39,920 nt of DNA from a virus: the IMG/VR virus record IMGVR_UViG_3300032053_000189, positions 1 to 39,920 of that record; one strand, 5' to 3'. The notes beneath the pieces are model-generated. The model had not been told where the DNA came from. It saw nothing but the letters and a program-made list of their open reading frames with translations, and searched no databases. Position numbers and translations under genes: made by a program. The number at the start of each line of letters is the position of its first letter. Position 1 is the stretch's first letter. Below are positions 6,266 to 14,638 of this stretch, piece by piece.

Positions 6266-8167
6266 ATGCCCTCAACCGCGATGGTCAGACCCCAGGAGGT
6301 GCCGGCGAAGGTCGTGCCGACGCACCTGTTCCGCTATCTGTACAAGGGCCTCCGCGAACCCCGCGCCCTCACCTCCGTCTCCAATCGCCTCCTCCGGGCG
6401 ATGGGCAATCACCCCTTCGTGCGCATGATCGTAGAGCGCCGCAAGAGTCAGGCCGTCAACTACTGCCGCGAGCCGCGCTTCCGGGGCGACACGGGCTACG
6501 ACATCATGCTCCTCAACGAGCAACGCCTCGCGTCCGAAGACGAAGAGCGGCGGCGCCAACTCCTCAACTTCCTCAAGAAGGGCGGCTTCGAGTGGAAGCG
6601 CCCCCAGGACGGGCGCAAAGCGGCGTGGATGGGCGATGCGAAGACGCGCGCCATTCCCTTCGCGGTGATGATCAACCTCCTCCTGGAGGACTCGCTCATC
6701 TTCGACTCGGCGGGGTTGCGGTTGGAACCTGGGGCCAATGTCAGGGATTACCCGGTGGCCTGCTACCGTCCGGTGAATGGTGCCAACATCCGCCTCGCCG
6801 ATCCCGAAGACTATGTGAAGGAGTACCGCCAGGACCTCAAGTACCCGGAGTTCGTCGTCCTCGACCCCAACCAGCAGGACGTGAAGTACGAACTCGGCTG
6901 GGACGAGTTCGCCTACTGGGTGCGCAATCCCACGACCATCGAGGAGCAGGAGGGCTATGGCCGCAGCGAGTTGGAGTGGGCGGTAGACATCCTGACCGGC
7001 CTCATCAGTTCCTACAAGTACAACGTCTCGCAGTTCACGGAGAACAAGTTGCCCCGGGGGATCATCCAGGTTCCTGACGTAGACGAGGACATCCTCGACG
7101 AGTTCCTGACCACGCTGGAGATGAACATCGGGGGGCCGGGTGGCCAGTGGAGCAGCATCCCGGTCATCCGCACACGCGAGGGCGACACCAAGCCGACGGT
7201 GCAGTGGATACCCCTGGGCGAGCGGCCCACGGACATCCAGTTCCAGCAGTTCATCGTCCTCTCCATCGGCGTCCTCTGCAACCTCTACAAGATGAGTTCC
7301 GAAGAGATCGGCTTCCAGTCGTTCACCACGAAGACCAGCAGCCTCCAGGAAGCGGACCCCGAGACCAAGATACTCCACGGCGAGGACACCGGCTTCGTGC
7401 CGCTAATGACCTCGCTGGAAGACTTCATCAACGACAACATCATCAGCAAGTACGACGACGGCAAGTGGCGCTTCGTGTGGAAGGAGTTGGGCAAGCAGCG
7501 CGAGGAGCGGGACAACCTCCTGCGGCGGGATCGGCTCGGCGTAGGTTTCAGCACCATCGAAGAGGAGCGAACGTGGGCCGACAAGCCGATGAGGAGGTAC
7601 CCGTTGGACCTGCCTCTCTGGCAGAAGACCCAGGGCGAGATAATGAAGGAGCACGGTCACCTCCTGGACGACCCGGACAACTTGTACTTGGCCACCGAGA
7701 GACTGTACGCCGCCCAGGGAGGGAGTTTCTCGCTGGCGACACAGGTGCCGCTGTCGGCGGTGATGATGCAGATGTGGTCGCAGGAGATGATGCAGCGGCA
7801 GCAGGTGGAGGAGCAGAAGCGCGGGGAGGAGGAGGTAGACCCGTGGGCGGCGCACGGGTTGGAGCCACCGGAGGACGCCAACCCGCCGCGCTTCGGACAA
7901 CAGCAACGGCCGGGCCAGCAACGAGATGAAGGGGAGGGGGGGAGAGGCAACGGAGACGAGCGGGGCCAGCAGCAGAGCCAGCGACGGGAAGAGTTGCGGA
8001 AGAGCAGGCCCAACCCGCCCGTCGGCTCCACCTGTGGCCCAGTAGGTTCGGTGACGAAACGAGATCGCCGGCCCAGTTATCTGCGCAACGTCACGCGCCA
8101 CCCGGAGGACTGGGTAGAGTGCTACGTCCGCACGGCACTCGGGCCGGATGATGACTACAATGAGTGA
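6266..8167 (+). CDS. Portal protein
   Basis: Forms the dodecameric channel at the capsid vertex for DNA entry and exit. The 633-residue protein follows terL and precedes the minor head gene. Its middle has portal-like features: 'YGRSELEWAVDILTGLISSY' near 230-250 and 'NKLPRGIIQVPD' near 260, then 'IGVLCNLYKMSSEEIGF' near 345, the helical stem and crown region. The C-terminal 130 residues are rich in Q, E, G and R and look disordered. CTGGAG at 6253-6258 is the ribosome site. The assignment rests on these motifs and on synteny. The subfamily is not certain. Confidence 0.88.
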   Translation: MPSTAMVRPQEVPAKVVPTHLFRYLYKGLREPRALTSVSNRLLRAMGNHPFVRMIVERRKSQAVNYCREPRFRGDTGYDIMLLNEQRLASEDEERRRQLLNFLKKGGFEWKRPQDGRKAAWMGDAKTRAIPFAVMINLLLEDSLIFDSAGLRLEPGANVRDYPVACYRPVNGANIRLADPEDYVKEYRQDLKYPEFVVLDPNQQDVKYELGWDEFAYWVRNPTTIEEQEGYGRSELEWAVDILTGLISSYKYNVSQFTENKLPRGIIQVPDVDEDILDEFLTTLEMNIGGPGGQWSSIPVIRTREGDTKPTVQWIPLGERPTDIQFQQFIVLSIGVLCNLYKMSSEEIGFQSFTTKTSSLQEADPETKILHGEDTGFVPLMTSLEDFINDNIISKYDDGKWRFVWKELGKQREERDNLLRRDRLGVGFSTIEEERTWADKPMRRYPLDLPLWQKTQGEIMKEHGHLLDDPDNLYLATERLYAAQGGSFSLATQVPLSAVMMQMWSQEMMQRQQVEEQKRGEEEVDPWAAHGLEPPEDANPPRFGQQQRPGQQRDEGEGGRGNGDERGQQQSQRREELRKSRPNPPVGSTCGPVGSVTKRDRRPSYLRNVTRHPEDWVECYVRTALGPDDDYNE

Positions 8168-9212
8168 TGGCATCCGCGTCTTCTTCGAGCCGGGAACGGA
8201 TCCCGATGAGGCCTTTGCGTTATTGGCGAAGGCGCTCAAGCACCCGTTGACCAGTGCCGAGGTGTCCCTCGCGCTGGAGGACACCAGGGAATTGCGGGCG
8301 GAGTTGACGGGGATCATGGAGCGAATGCTCCCGGCTTACGAGGCGCACTACCTGTTGTTGGAGCAGACGCTCAAGCGAGCGCGGGGCCGCAGGCGCGAAG
8401 GCCTCCTGGAGGAGCAGGGCCACCTGCGGGCGCGGTACGAATGGCTCTTCCGCATTCACTTCAACCGCTACTATGCCGACCAGTTCCTCGCCGGGAAGAG
8501 GCTGGCGGGCAACGGCAAGGGCCTCGACCGTTCGGAGAGGGAGATCGTCCGCAGGTTGAGCAACAGCGAGGCACAATACGCGCTGAACTTCATGCTCGAC
8601 GCGCAGACCGGCGAGTATCGGATGCCATTGGAGAAGCGCGGCGCGCTCTACGGGAACGCCCTCGACGAGTTGAAGTGGCTGGGGTTCCTCTACGGCGATC
8701 TTTCGCAGGATAGGTTTGTGAGGTGGGTCATAGACGCACCTCAAGAGAGTTGTGTTGACTGTCTCTTCCTCGCTGGCCGGCTCGACCTGCTGGAGAGTGA
8801 GATAGCGAACCGGGCGGCGAAGAGGACACCCCCGGACCCGACCGAGGCGGAGCACGCACTCCTGGCGATAGTGGAGGCCAACCGAGAGACGCAGGGCGGA
8901 CGTTGGGGCATCGGCGTCTACCGGGCGCAGGAACTGGTGCGGATGGCGATAGTGCCGCAGTCCGGGCGGCTGACTTGCACCACCAACTGCAAGTGCGGCC
9001 TGGCTGAGGTCGAGAGGCCCGCCGGGAGGGGTAAGCAGCCGGAACGGCGGGAGCCATTCGAGGCCCTGATCCCGAAGAAGCCGACCATGCTGCAGCGCCG
9101 GACCAGGAGGGGCGAGCGGGTGAAGTTGGCGGGGCGGGCGGGACACTGGAAGCATGAGCACGTCCGCAGGGCCGGCGTAGAGCCGTTGCCCAAGGCGAGG
9201 AAGCCCGATTGA
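8148..9212 (+). CDS. Minor head protein, MuF/gp7-like
   Basis: A 354-residue protein beginning inside the end of the portal gene, where minor head (SPP1 gp7, Mu gpF) proteins usually sit. A long helical N-terminal half is followed by the usual cysteine signature: 'CVDCLFLAG' at 202-210 and 'CTTNCKC' at 277-283. In the family, C-x-x-C...N-C-[KR]-C marks the MuF domain end. The last 60 residues are basic. ATG 8148, 8151 and 8160 are all possible; the longest is given. No toxin domain is evident. Such proteins join the portal and may enter the cell with DNA; that is family knowledge, not shown here. Confidence 0.72.
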   Translation: MMTTMSDGIRVFFEPGTDPDEAFALLAKALKHPLTSAEVSLALEDTRELRAELTGIMERMLPAYEAHYLLLEQTLKRARGRRREGLLEEQGHLRARYEWLFRIHFNRYYADQFLAGKRLAGNGKGLDRSEREIVRRLSNSEAQYALNFMLDAQTGEYRMPLEKRGALYGNALDELKWLGFLYGDLSQDRFVRWVIDAPQESCVDCLFLAGRLDLLESEIANRAAKRTPPDPTEAEHALLAIVEANRETQGGRWGIGVYRAQELVRMAIVPQSGRLTCTTNCKCGLAEVERPAGRGKQPERREPFEALIPKKPTMLQRRTRRGERVKLAGRAGHWKHEHVRRAGVEPLPKARKPD

Positions 9213-9562
9213 AGTACATACAGTATGCACAGGACACCTCATGCTGGCATCTGATCTTTCTGTCGGCTGGTCCCGATGCGGTAGGAAGTGAACATAATTA
9301 TGACGTGACGTTCTGCGACGGTCTCTGGAGGAACGGTAGGGACGAGGGTACCACAATCCTATCAGAGACCCCGATTGAGGGGTTGACCAAGATCATCTGC
9401 CCAGGGTGCATCAAGGAAATCCTGCGCCTGTATCTTTCTGAACCGCCGAAGGAAATCATCTCAGAGGGGTGGTACCGGCATTGGCAGGAGATGCCACGCA
9501 CAGAACAACTGAAGTATGTGAGCGTCGCTGAGGATTTCATGGGCTGGAGCGAAGCTCTCTGA
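9209..9562 (+). CDS. Unknown small protein
   Basis: A 117-residue protein whose TTG start overlaps the previous stop by 4 bases (TTGA), suggesting translational coupling. It contains 'IICPGCIKEIL', a C-x-x-C pair, with two more cysteines earlier in the protein, so a metal site is possible. No family is recognised. Its base composition is lower in GC than that of its neighbours, which may mean recent acquisition. Confidence 0.6.
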   Translation: MKYIQYAQDTSCWHLIFLSAGPDAVGSEHNYDVTFCDGLWRNGRDEGTTILSETPIEGLTKIICPGCIKEILRLYLSEPPKEIISEGWYRHWQEMPRTEQLKYVSVAEDFMGWSEAL

Positions 9563-9624
9563 ACGGGGGCTGAATTGAGAGCCTAACAACGCGACGTTTG
9601 GCTGCCTTCAGGTGGCCTCAATAT

Positions 9625-9672
9625 GGCGCAGGTCCGGGCGGGCTCACTCACCTGTCCCGTCCGGCCTGCGCC
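9625..9672 (+). promoter_or_regulatory. Long GC-rich hairpin between two unknown genes
   Basis: Bases 9625-9642 and 9656-9672 form an almost complete stem of about 17 pairs, with one bulged T and one G-T pair, around a 13-base loop. Example arms are GGCGCAGG and CCTGCGCC. No U-run follows. It ends 17 bases before the next ATG, close to the ribosome site CAGGTGAGAA, so it could affect translation of the gene at 9690 or protect the transcript. Confidence 0.45.
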
Positions 9673-9689
9673 TCCCATACAGGTGAGAA

Positions 9690-10046
9690 ATGAGCATCTA
9701 CTTCCAAGCGGCGAATATCCACAGCGCGGGTTGTGGCGTCGCGCCCGAGATCAAGGCGCAAGAGTACATTTACGCAGCGTACTGGGAGAATTGCCACGGC
9801 GAGCAGTTCATCCTTGTGCGTGAGAGGGACAGCCGCCAGTTTGTCCTGTACGGCGGGAACCTCACATGGGATGAGCCGCTACGCTTCAAGGACATTCAGG
9901 AATTCGGCACGTTGGGCATCATCCTTGGCCGGTGGGAGACGACTTGGCTCGTTAGTTGCCTCTGCGCCGCCACGGAGTTCGACCGGCCAAGGCGCGTTCC
10001 GGTGGCAGTGGCCGACAAGATGCTCAATGCGTTCCAACTAGGATAG
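9690..10046 (+). CDS. Unknown small protein
   Basis: A 118-residue protein with a good ribosome site (AGGTGAG at 9681-9687). The sequence alternates polar and hydrophobic residues, for example 'EQFILVRERDSRQFVLYGG', which suggests a beta-rich soluble fold. No motif or family is recognised. Like the gene at 9209, it lies between the minor head protein and the large multidomain proteins and is less GC-rich than they are. Confidence 0.62.
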   Translation: MSIYFQAANIHSAGCGVAPEIKAQEYIYAAYWENCHGEQFILVRERDSRQFVLYGGNLTWDEPLRFKDIQEFGTLGIILGRWETTWLVSCLCAATEFDRPRRVPVAVADKMLNAFQLG

Positions 10047-10050
10047 CACC

Positions 10051-11748
10051 ATGCCAGCCTTCATCAAGACAGCCCGCGACGAGCGCCTCTGGTGTGAGGC
10101 TAAGGCCGCTGCTGCCGAGGCCGGGCTGTCTGAGGAGAAGGATGGCGACCGCTACTGGCGGTATGTGAACGGCACCTACCAGCGCATGGCGGGGAAGAAG
10201 AAAGGGAAGGTCCGGAAGGCCTTCGTGGCGGTTGGTCATCTGGCAAAGGCAATTCACGTAAGGGCTTATCTCAAGAAGGCGATGCACATTGAGTTGGGGA
10301 CAAAAGGTCTCCGCCAAACTCACCAGTTGCCCTTCCCGCCGACGACCAAGTGCGTACACTGTGGTGGCGAGGCCCGTATCGCATTCACTGGCATTGAGCG
10401 TGGCCCATCGGCCGGTCCTGAGGCCGGGGGTCCGTTCATCTGTGACCTTTACAGGAATAATCCACCGCACCGCGGCGAAGACGAAAAGGCTCGCTCAGGG
10501 CGTGCGTTGTGGCCGCATGATTGTGCAGCCTTTGCGGTCTATCTGTGCAAGAAATGCCTCGAACGCGCCCAGGCTAACGATGAGCGGGCTGTCGCGCATG
10601 ACTACATAGTGACGAAGCAACCATTGCCCCGGGAGGTCTGTGAGTCATTGGAACTGACCCCCTGCTATGTGCCGCCTGTACGCGGTGATCTGACCAAGGC
10701 CCACGTCCGTGCCCATACCCGGCACGTCGGCGGGAAGTATGTGCAGGTGCAGGCGCACGAAGATAAGCGGCTGGCGGTGCCCAAGCCAAGTAGTATCAGC
10801 CCTGCACCGTCTTGGGCCTCCGAATCACGTGCCTACACTGAAGAGGCCGCTCAATGGGGCCCCGAGTGGATTGGCACAGCAGCCAAACACAACAAGTTTC
10901 CACGAGACAAGGCGATAGCCGTCTGGAACTATGGGCCAGAGGCCGTCGCCATCGGGGGTGGAGGTCATCTGCTGGGTATTGTGTTGTCTGCGGCACTTGG
11001 GCGCGAAGTTGAGCCATTCCGTGAAGGATTCCAGGTCACAGAACATGAGGCACGATGGATGGGCATTGATCCGGACAAGGCAGACCAGGGTTGGTGGCAA
11101 TTGATGCCAAAGGGTCCCCGTTTTCACAGACCCGGCGAACTCGCCAAGGCCGTCGTCCGCGTCTCGCCTCACTACCGCAGCCGGGGCCGCACCTACGTCC
11201 GCGCCCACCGGCGGGAGATGAACGTACCGGCCAGTTTCGGCGACGAGAAGTGCCGCGACACGGTGGCCCTGCCGAACGGCGAGCCAGTGCTTATCCTTAC
11301 CTTCACCAGAGGCCAGGGGCCGGGTGCGGAACTCGCCTTCCTCTCCTACAACAAGGCCGGAGAGTTGGTCGGACATCTTCGCGTCGGTGTGGAGGGCGAA
11401 CTGGGCGTAGACGGGGCCGGCGTCAAGGACCAGGTCGTGCGCGTACAGTGGGCCGAGACGGATGGCTCGGCGCTGGAACAGGACCTACACGGGCCGGTGA
11501 TCCGCCGGCTCGTCTCCTTCTACGGGGCGATGTACGTGCCGGAGGGCGTCCACCCGGACTTTCAGGCGACCATAGATCGTCTCGGCCCAGGGTATGAGAA
11601 GAGAGAGACCAATCCGGTTGTCACCACACCAGGCGGGCGGTTGAGACTCTCTAACGACTGGGAGCCGCAGTGGCAGCGGGTGAGCCGGGTGCTGCCGACG
11701 CTGTTCAAGTCGAGGACGCGATGTCTGCAAACTTCCATGACCAACTAG
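10051..11748 (+). CDS. Large multidomain protein with VRAH motifs (polyvalent-type protein 1)
   Basis: A 565-residue protein. The N-terminus, 'RLWCEAKAAAAEAG' to 'YWRYVNGTYQRM' (residues 12-46), matches a short module I associate with phage head and scaffold-type proteins (W-x-x-A-K...Y-x-x-V-x-G-x-Y-x-x-M). A cysteine/histidine region follows: CVHC at 101-104 and CKKC at 166-169, a possible zinc ribbon. VRAH-type motifs lie near 67-76 (weak), at 216-237 and at 366-389; the last two are bipartite, K-x-x-V-R...G-[KR]...V-x-A-H. The C-terminal domain (about 395-515) is not recognised. AGGAT at 10040-10044 is the ribosome site. Its size and place after the portal block suggest a packaged polyvalent protein; this is inference. 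Bases 10761-11145, between two motifs, are visibly less GC-rich than the downstream part. Confidence 0.72.
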   Translation: MPAFIKTARDERLWCEAKAAAAEAGLSEEKDGDRYWRYVNGTYQRMAGKKKGKVRKAFVAVGHLAKAIHVRAYLKKAMHIELGTKGLRQTHQLPFPPTTKCVHCGGEARIAFTGIERGPSAGPEAGGPFICDLYRNNPPHRGEDEKARSGRALWPHDCAAFAVYLCKKCLERAQANDERAVAHDYIVTKQPLPREVCESLELTPCYVPPVRGDLTKAHVRAHTRHVGGKYVQVQAHEDKRLAVPKPSSISPAPSWASESRAYTEEAAQWGPEWIGTAAKHNKFPRDKAIAVWNYGPEAVAIGGGGHLLGIVLSAALGREVEPFREGFQVTEHEARWMGIDPDKADQGWWQLMPKGPRFHRPGELAKAVVRVSPHYRSRGRTYVRAHRREMNVPASFGDEKCRDTVALPNGEPVLILTFTRGQGPGAELAFLSYNKAGELVGHLRVGVEGELGVDGAGVKDQVVRVQWAETDGSALEQDLHGPVIRRLVSFYGAMYVPEGVHPDFQATIDRLGPGYEKRETNPVVTTPGGRLRLSNDWEPQWQRVSRVLPTLFKSRTRCLQTSMTN

Positions 11749-14638
11749 CCGAATGGGATAGGCGCTTCACCGCCGTCCGCAAGAGTGTCCACATGCCTCT
11801 GTTCGCCAAACTGAGAAAGGCGATGGTCCGGGTCCGCGCCCATCCTCGGCAGAAGCCCAAGGGCGGCGTCACCTTCGAGCGGGCGAAGACGCAACAGCGC
11901 AAGGAGTACAAGCCGAAGGCGAAGCCCACCGAGGAGAAGATCGCCCGCCTGCCGCTGGCGACCGTCCGCCCGGATCCTTCTCAGCATCGCAAGCTCTTTG
12001 ACAGGGCGAAGTTGCAGGAACTCGCCGACAGCATCCGCGAGACCGGGCAGAAGACGCCGATAGTGGTGCAGCCCATCGCCGGCGCGGGTGCCGTCAAGTA
12101 TCAGATCATCGCGGGCGAGCGTCGCTACCGGGCCTGCCAACTCCTGGGCCTCAAGGAAATCAAGGCGATCATCCGCCACGATGTCACTGAGGAGAGCGTC
12201 CTCACCGAGCAGGTCATCGAGAACGTGAACCGCGAGCAGGTCACGCCGATGGAGGAGGCCGTCGCCTACCGGCAGTTGGCCGACCTGTTCATCAGGAAGG
12301 CGAAGCGCACGAAGAGGTGGCAGGGCAAGGACTTCAAGGACCCGGCGGTGGCGGCGCGACTCGAGGACGCGGCGCGCGAGTGGGTGGCCAAGCAGACCGG
12401 GAAGAAGCAACACCACGTCACTTTCTATGTCAAGTTGACGGAACTTGAGCCGGAAGTGCAGGAGATGGTGAGCCGGGGGGCCCTGACGCCCCGGCACGGC
12501 AACATCCTGACGCGCTTGACGGACAACGTGACGGAGCCGAAGCAACGGCGGGAACGCCTACTCCACCAGGTGCGGATGGCGCGGCACGCCCGGGCGCACA
12601 GCCTCGCCGCCGACATCCTCAACGGGATGATTACCGAATACATCCGGGCGCAGGAACAGCAGGTCATGTTCTCGGAGGAGGAGGCCACGGGCGGCGAGAG
12701 GCAGGTGGCGCGCGGGGAGCAGAAGGCCAAGATAGACCGGATTGCCGAAGCGGTGGCCGACGCCATAGCGGTCGCCTTCTCGGAGGAGAAGGGCGCTTTC
12801 CAACCGGAGTTGCTGACCAGCGGCGACCTGCAGGTGAACTTGCAGAAGGTCGAGGGGGCCATCAACACTCTCGGTCAGATAGTGGGGCTGATGAAGCAGG
12901 AGATGATGAAGCGGGAGGCGGTGGAGGCGACGAAGCGGCGGCAGGTATCTACTGGCGGCGGGATGGTGGAGGCCGGGGCGTTGGTGGTGCCAGTGGCGAC
13001 GCGTTCACTCTTCGGGACAATGGAGAAGTCCCTGGCGACGCTGGAGGACCGGCGGGAAGCACTAGGCAAGGAGTTGGACAGGCGCGGGGCACCGCTCAAG
13101 AAGGCTCATGTCCGGGCACACCGCCGGCGGTTGGAAAGCGGAAAGATCACACAGGTCCAGGCGCACGAGACCAGTGCCGTGCCAGCCTCGCAGGGAACGG
13201 CACTCTTTGAGGTTCCCGTTGCAGTGCCAAAGACGAAGGAGGACCGCAAGCGGGAGAGGGCGAGGCAGAAACTCAGCGCTCTCTTCCAGCCCACGGCTGA
13301 GGACCTGGAGCAGGAGGAGCGGCGACACAGCGAAGCCACTGCCTACCTAGCGGGTGATCTTGAAACACTCAAGGAAGCGCGCGGTGGTTTCCGCTTGCTG
13401 CCCGACCTATTCATGCGGCTAAAGGGTCAAGACCTGTCGGAGTTTCCCGAAGCAGTCTTCCAACGGTACTGGCAAGTGGTCAAGGACCGAGTGGGTGAGG
13501 GTGTGAACGTCGAACCACCACCAGAGGGCAGTCATCTGCGGCGACGGTGGGATGAGTATGAAGTACTGCGCCAGAAACTGGGCCAGAAACATTATGACCC
13601 GGAGTACAACGACGCAGTCCGGCTAAATGAGAAGTTCGAGGCGGAGGCAGTGCAGCGGGGGGCGCGGTTGAGCAAGTCCCGCCGGGTGAAGGCCCATCCC
13701 CTCCGCACGAAGACCGGGGCCGTAGTCATCCGCCGGGCGCATACCGACATCCGCCCATCCAAGGCCACCACGCCCGAGATCAAGAAGCGCACTATGAGGA
13801 AGTACGAGGCGTGCCTGACGTTGCGGAAGGCACTGTCCGAGATAGACGCCGCCGTGGAGAAGGACCTGCAACGTCGGGATACACCCATCACCAAGGTGGC
13901 GGCGGCGATGGTGGCGCTGATTCGGCAGTTGAACCTGCGGGTCGGGTCGGAGAGCATGGCCCAGACGCACGGCACCTTCGGTGCGGCCTCCCTCCGCAAA
14001 GAACACATCAGGATCGAGGACGACACGGTGAGATTGCAGTTTCCTGGGAAGAAGGGCGTGGCCTGGGATCGCACAGTCGCCGATCCGGCGCTCGTGGACT
14101 TCCTGCGGCAACAGGCAGACCGCAGCCCGGGCGAGAAACTCTTCTGGTATAACGACCACGGTGAGCAGGTGGAGGTTGACGAACGGGTGCCGAGGGCCTA
14201 CCTGCAGAAGTTCGGCGTGAATCCGAAGGACTTCCGCACCTACCAGGCCAACCTGCGGCTCTTCGAGGAGTTGAAGGCGCGGGAGTTGGGTGAGGGAGCC
14301 AAGCCTAGCGAAGTCAAGAAGTCCCTGCGGGAGGCGATGGCGGTGGTGGCCGAGGAGATGGGCCACGATCCCGGCACCTGTCGGACTTCGTACATCTTCG
14401 AGCCGTTGTGGAGGTCGTACCTGGAGAACGGCGGCCGGTTGACGGTACGGCAACCGTTCTCGGGTGGGGCACTGGCGAAGGGGGTAGTATGCCTGTGAGA
14501 CTACCTCAGCGGGCGGACTTGGAGCAGGACTTCTGGGCCTGGCTCGACCAGTGGCAGGGCGGACTGCGGAAGAGTCGCGTCCGGGCGCATCCCATGCGCA
14601 CAACCTCCGGCACCGTGACCATCAGGCGGGAACACGAG
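10696..14638 (+). repeat. Recurring VRAH linker motif in three adjacent genes
   Basis: Copies encode a basic 20-24 residue motif, roughly K-x-x-V-[RK]-x-H-x-x-x-x-x-G-x-x-x-x-[RV]-x-H. Locations are 10696-10761, 11146-11217, 11826-11879, 13101-13169, 13680-13742 and 14573-14638. A seventh copy is at 39732-39791, far outside this block. The DNA copies are alike in the core (GTCCG-GC-CA) but clearly diverged, so they are old or under protein-level selection. Several lie exactly between recognisable domains, for example just before the topoisomerase domain and before the SNF2 protein's unknown module. Confidence 0.7.
11721..14498 (+). CDS. ParB-like nuclease/partition domain fused to type IB topoisomerase
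   Basis: A 925-residue protein. ATG 11721 is preferred over GTG 11670 because GAGG lies 5 bases upstream of it; it overlaps the previous gene by 28 bases. Order: VRAH motif near 36-53; ParB/Spo0J N-domain 74-188 with 'GERRYRA' at 132-138; a KorB-like helical region with 'PEVQEMVSRGALTPRHGNIL' near 244-263; VRAH motif 461-483; unknown helical module; VRAH motif 654-674; topoisomerase IB domain about 688-901. The latter has all five catalytic residues expected from vaccinia and bacterial TopIB: R740 in 'LNLRVGS', K777 in 'FPGKKG', R839 in 'KDFRTY', H882 in 'MGHDP' and Y891 in 'CRTSYIF'. It should therefore relax supercoils through a 3'-phosphotyrosine. Substrate and time of action are unknown; delivery with the injected DNA is inferred. 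Confidence 0.88.
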   Translation: MSANFHDQLAEWDRRFTAVRKSVHMPLFAKLRKAMVRVRAHPRQKPKGGVTFERAKTQQRKEYKPKAKPTEEKIARLPLATVRPDPSQHRKLFDRAKLQELADSIRETGQKTPIVVQPIAGAGAVKYQIIAGERRYRACQLLGLKEIKAIIRHDVTEESVLTEQVIENVNREQVTPMEEAVAYRQLADLFIRKAKRTKRWQGKDFKDPAVAARLEDAAREWVAKQTGKKQHHVTFYVKLTELEPEVQEMVSRGALTPRHGNILTRLTDNVTEPKQRRERLLHQVRMARHARAHSLAADILNGMITEYIRAQEQQVMFSEEEATGGERQVARGEQKAKIDRIAEAVADAIAVAFSEEKGAFQPELLTSGDLQVNLQKVEGAINTLGQIVGLMKQEMMKREAVEATKRRQVSTGGGMVEAGALVVPVATRSLFGTMEKSLATLEDRREALGKELDRRGAPLKKAHVRAHRRRLESGKITQVQAHETSAVPASQGTALFEVPVAVPKTKEDRKRERARQKLSALFQPTAEDLEQEERRHSEATAYLAGDLETLKEARGGFRLLPDLFMRLKGQDLSEFPEAVFQRYWQVVKDRVGEGVNVEPPPEGSHLRRRWDEYEVLRQKLGQKHYDPEYNDAVRLNEKFEAEAVQRGARLSKSRRVKAHPLRTKTGAVVIRRAHTDIRPSKATTPEIKKRTMRKYEACLTLRKALSEIDAAVEKDLQRRDTPITKVAAAMVALIRQLNLRVGSESMAQTHGTFGAASLRKEHIRIEDDTVRLQFPGKKGVAWDRTVADPALVDFLRQQADRSPGEKLFWYNDHGEQVEVDERVPRAYLQKFGVNPKDFRTYQANLRLFEELKARELGEGAKPSEVKKSLREAMAVVAEEMGHDPGTCRTSYIFEPLWRSYLENGGRLTVRQPFSGGALAKGVVCL

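Noticed and set aside
6272-7378. A 368-codon minus-strand frame opposite the portal gene
   Set aside because: Antisense shadow of a GC-rich gene without recognisable domain.
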